A stretch of DNA of 16,944 nt, taken from contig DASYAN010000193.1 in the NCBI GenBank assembly GCA_036501345.1, forward strand, positions 1-16,944, read 5' to 3'. A model generated the notes under the pieces. That model was given only the letters and a program-made list of their open reading frames with translations, made no database searches and was not told the DNA's origin. This document shows, one piece after another, positions 14,689 through 16,944 of the stretch (within the stretch, counting starts at the first letter, position 1; each line of letters starts with the position of its first letter). A program made the translations under genes and the position numbers. The DNA is from DASYAN01 sp036501345. GTDB lineage: Bacteria > Chloroflexota > Ktedonobacteria > Ktedonobacterales > Ktedonobacteraceae.

Positions 14689-14852
14689 ATGGCAAATGTA
14701 GCAAAGAAAATCACCAATTTGCGCCCCCCCTGAGCAAGATTTTGGGCAAAATGAGCCGTCCTAGTCCCGCGCCAACTAATAATGCCATATCAAGTGGGAA
14801 TGCTGCCGGGGCAGGAAACAAGAAAAGGGGAAAGAAAAACGTCAATGGGTAA
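14689..14852 (+). pseudogene. 54-residue basic ORF interrupted at a C7 tract (frameshift or recoding)
   Basis: ATG at 14689 follows AGGGGGT with good spacing and opens MANVAKKITNLRPP, then reaches TGA at 14731-14733. A run of seven C (14724-14730) directly precedes this stop. A -1 shift on the run, or one extra C, joins the frame to a second part beginning LSKILGKMSRPSPAPTNNA and ending in a Lys/Arg-rich tail GNKKRGKKNVNG, with TAA at 14850-14852. The joined product would be 54 residues, basic and disordered. The arrangement could be a decayed gene, a phase-variable tract, programmed -1 frameshifting, or a homopolymer sequencing error. No family is recognised. Confidence 0.4.
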
Positions 14853-14861
14853 TGATTGATA

Positions 14862-14882
14862 GGGCGGCTGTTTATTCCGCCC
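14862..14882. terminator. Possible terminator hairpin between small ORF and peptidyl-prolyl isomerase gene
   Basis: GGGCGG (14862-14867) pairs with CCGCCC (14877-14882) around a nine-base loop, 9 bases after the stop at 14852 and about 50 bases beyond the stop of the converging gene. A second, weaker pair GTAAGC/GCTTAC is at 14887-14892 and 14912-14917. Neither is followed by a T-run. Confidence 0.4.
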
Positions 14883-14933
14883 ATATGTAAGCAACCTGAC
14901 TGATCAAATTAGCTTACTCTATTGCCGAGTAGA

Positions 14934-15650
14934 CTATTTGATACTCACAACTGTGACATCAAAAATCAACGTTGCATTCGCTGGAATAGGCCCCTGTCCC
15001 TGACTACCATAGGCTAGACTAGGAGGAATAATCAAACGGCGTGTGCCACCTGCCTTCATGCCGATAAGTCCTTGATTCCAGCCCGGGATCACACTTGCTT
15101 GCCCAAGTGGCGAGACGGAAAATGGTTGTTTTCCATCATCATAAGAACTATCGAACTTCTGGCCTCCCTGTACCCAGCCAGTATAGTATACATTTACGGT
15201 ACTGCCATTCTTCGCGACAGGACCAGATCCTTGCTTCATATCACTATACTCAAGACCACTGCAAAGTTTCTTCGGTACTCCCTTCACGACAGGAGGGCTA
15301 GCTGGAGCGGGTGTTGGGGCGCTAACGACAGGAGCTGACGTGGTCTCAGGTTCTCCAGTAGTATTTTGGTTACCCAACAATTCTGCGGTAATGACATTTT
15401 GAGTGCAAGCCTCTACAGTAGCGGTTGCATGCAGGTTGTTAGCGACAACAAGATCGGCAGAGTAGCGCTGAAACTGCCAAAAGGCTAGGCCAACTAATGC
15501 AATGATCAGAATTGCCGTTGTTATACTGATCACGATTCTTTGACGGCGTTGCCGACGTGTCTGGCGCTGCAAACGTTCTTGCTGGCGCTGGCCAGGACGG
15601 TTACGTCTCTGGTCCAGAGCTTGTTTTTCTTTCTTAGCTGTCTGTGACAC
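14934..15650 (-). CDS. Membrane-anchored FKBP-type peptidyl-prolyl cis-trans isomerase
   Basis: A 238-residue protein starting at GTG 15650; GAGGAG lies 11 bases upstream and there is no in-frame ATG before residue 138. Residues 1-38 are very rich in Arg, Gln and Lys, followed by one membrane helix (39-59), an outside linker with a Pro/Ala/Ser stretch (about 104-122) and an FKBP domain (about 130-238). FKBP motifs are clear: VNVYYTGW (152-159), KFDSS (165-169), VIPGWNQGLIGMKAGGTRR (187-205), LAYG (212-215) and IPANATLIFDV (222-232). It should catalyse proline isomerisation and help fold proteins outside the membrane. Two Cys (82 and 130) could pair. It converges with the small ORFs and diverges from the J-domain gene. 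The catalytic domain looks complete. Confidence 0.9.
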   Translation of the reverse strand: MSQTAKKEKQALDQRRNRPGQRQQERLQRQTRRQRRQRIVISITTAILIIALVGLAFWQFQRYSADLVVANNLHATATVEACTQNVITAELLGNQNTTGEPETTSAPVVSAPTPAPASPPVVKGVPKKLCSGLEYSDMKQGSGPVAKNGSTVNVYYTGWVQGGQKFDSSYDDGKQPFSVSPLGQASVIPGWNQGLIGMKAGGTRRLIIPPSLAYGSQGQGPIPANATLIFDVTVVSIK

Positions 15651-15693
15651 GACAATATCATCTCCTCGTCCCGAAAACGATCAAGAATTCCTG

Positions 15694-15699
15694 ATTATA
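15694..15699 (-). promoter_or_regulatory. Possible -10 element of the isomerase gene
   Basis: A perfect TATAAT on the minus strand about 44 bases before the GTG start; no good -35 element stands 16-18 bases upstream of it, so the promoter would be weak or activator-dependent. Confidence 0.35.
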
Positions 15700-15925
15700 A
15701 ATAGAAGTAGGTTGAGGTTACCATTATTTCGGTTTTCTGGCAAGAGAGCATGGACAATTAGTACAGCCACATGACACTTATATGGCACTTTCAAGGATGT
15801 GTTTGGCAGCGTAAAGCGCATACACTAATAGTAAGGCAGTGTGTTGATAATCCTGTTAGTCGGAGAAGAAGAGTAACAGTAAGTAGAAATATGGCTTTAT
15901 GCCCATTGGGGAAAGGAGCGACATT

Positions 15926-16660
15926 ATGAAGCCCCAGACAACACAAAGAGTTAATTACTATGCTCTCTTACGTGTTCCTACTGATGCTAGTTTCGATGAG
16001 ATCAAGGCCGCATATCGAACCTTAGTAAAGTGTTACCATCCTGATACCTATCGTTTCGGTGACTATACGGCACAAAAAAAAGCTGCGTTGTTGATGTGTC
16101 AGATCAATGAGGCCTATAGTGTCCTCAGCGATAGCAAGAAACGAGAGAGCTATGATGAAGAGTTTGTTGCTTCACTGGCCAGCGAGGCCAGTATAGACAC
16201 CGAGACCAAGTTTCAAGACTCAGATTGGCTTAGCATCATACGTGAGCAGTTCTTTAATCAGGCAGATATGCTTCAAGGGAGAACGCCATTTATGAGTGTG
16301 TTTAGAAAGGTATGGTTAGCACCCATTCCATTCTGCATGGCAACATCCGTGTCTTTAGCCTTCTGGAATCTTGGCCAGATAACGGACAATATGTTTCTGG
16401 GTGCAGTAACAGCTATTATTGCCTATCCATTGATTATAGTGTTGCTATTGCACCGTTTGATTCCCCCTATCCGCCATACACCTCTACTAAACATCAAACA
16501 GAAACTAGCCTGTCTTCCACTGATCATAGCATCTATGGTGTTGGCGGGTTGGATTTGGTCAGTACTGGTCGATCATTATGGTATTATCAGTAGCATGTGG
16601 AACTTATGTTGGTGGTCTGCACTCATAGGCATTACTTGCGGCCTCTTAGCCTATCTATAG
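15926..16660 (+). CDS. J-domain (DnaJ-like) integral membrane protein
   Basis: A 244-residue protein. The start at 15926 is chosen because AAGGAG lies eight bases upstream; an in-frame ATG nine codons earlier is less well placed. Residues about 9-77 form a J-domain: NYYALLRVPTDASFDEIKAAYR, the HPD tripeptide at 38-40 needed to stimulate DnaK, and CQINEAYSVLSDSKKRESYD. A linker (80-128) follows, then about four membrane helices (129-149, 155-176, 194-215, 226-243). There is no Gly/Phe region, zinc-finger or DnaJ C-terminal domain, so it is not a general DnaJ. The layout suggests a membrane-tethered recruiter of Hsp70 with the J-domain in the cytoplasm. The membrane part is not recognised. It is divergent from the isomerase gene, a possible but unproven functional link in protein folding. 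Confidence 0.8.
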   Translation: MKPQTTQRVNYYALLRVPTDASFDEIKAAYRTLVKCYHPDTYRFGDYTAQKKAALLMCQINEAYSVLSDSKKRESYDEEFVASLASEASIDTETKFQDSDWLSIIREQFFNQADMLQGRTPFMSVFRKVWLAPIPFCMATSVSLAFWNLGQITDNMFLGAVTAIIAYPLIIVLLLHRLIPPIRHTPLLNIKQKLACLPLIIASMVLAGWIWSVLVDHYGIISSMWNLCWWSALIGITCGLLAYL

Positions 16661-16814
16661 GTTCAGGTGGTTGTTTATGTATCCCATGGCTATAGGAATG
16701 ACATTCAGGCTCATGACAAGATCAGTACACGCAATACTAAGCCCGATCCTGCAAAACAAAGGGTGGGCTTGCCAATCGGATTGGAAGGATATCATCGAAA
16801 GCTATCCCAGATGA

Positions 16815-16916
16815 AAGGATCACGTTCTTGCCCAACACTACGGTTTTAGTAAAGAAGAGGTGGATTTCATTACTAACTTTGATATCAAGTGTTGTATAGG
16901 CAATAGAAGCGATTGA
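16815..16916 (+). pseudogene. C-terminal remnant resembling Eco57I-type DNA methylase/restriction enzymes
   Basis: After a TGA at 16812-16814 the frame reads KDHVLAQHYGFSKEEVDFI, then TNFDIKCCIGNRSD and TGA. This closely follows the usual C-terminal signature of many N6-adenine DNA methylases and type IIG enzymes, LA-x-HYGFT-x-EELDFIINYDIKYRMG, recalled from family knowledge. The same frame is open upstream of the TGA for about 150 bases but shows no methylase motif. It has no start and no catalytic domain, so it is a relic of a restriction-modification gene, probably deleted or overwritten here. Confidence 0.45.
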
Positions 16917-16944
16917 TATCCCCCTTCTGATATATTGGAGAGAG

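Overview
The window looks like a chromosomal segment of a Chloroflexota bacterium of the Ktedonobacteria type. The base composition is moderate, mobile-element debris is abundant, there is a NACHT NTPase with a glycine-rich membrane half of the kind common in that class, and there are several lineage-specific small proteins. This placement is inferred from gene style, because no rRNA or other marker gene is present.

Left region, about 1-6170, is a mobile-element graveyard. It opens with the 3' end of a group II intron: domain V, domain VI with a bulged branch-point A, and a 3' splice site after base 137. The intron sits in an IS1634-type transposase gene whose second exon has an internal deletion and a frame change. 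A largely empty, pyrimidine-rich stretch follows (1014-1879). Next come a minus-strand RhtA-like EamA exporter and a Tn3-like module: a serine recombinase and a divergent TnpA, with palindromic res-like DNA between them. The TnpA is dead. It has an in-frame TGA, an in-frame 15-bp tandem duplication in the catalytic core, and has lost its C-terminus with the catalytic Glu.

Middle region, about 6200-11600, holds an intact SsuA-SsuB-SsuC-type operon (lipoprotein, ATPase, permease) for uptake of sulfonate- or taurine-like compounds, preceded by a hairpin-rich leader. Converging on it is a NACHT-domain STAND NTPase with three blocks of GLxxGL membrane repeats. A strong 11-bp hairpin separates the two stop codons. 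Upstream of the NACHT gene lies a 51-residue single-pass membrane protein with its own Rho-independent terminator.

Right region, about 11700-16944, holds acetyl-CoA synthetase (acs) behind a good sigma70-like promoter. After it comes a gap with a perfect 20-bp-arm palindrome and a second 12-bp inverted repeat. Two small ORFs follow: a helical 100-residue protein without a credible start, and a 54-residue protein interrupted at a C7 tract. Then come a membrane-anchored FKBP-type peptidyl-prolyl isomerase (minus strand), a J-domain membrane protein, and a decayed C-terminus resembling Eco57I-type DNA methylases.

The sulfonate transporter is the only clear multi-gene unit. The other intact genes look like single transcription units. 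The observations most worth checking are the intron-in-transposase junction, the C7 tract, the hairpin leader before ssuA, the small membrane protein and the NACHT membrane-repeat protein.
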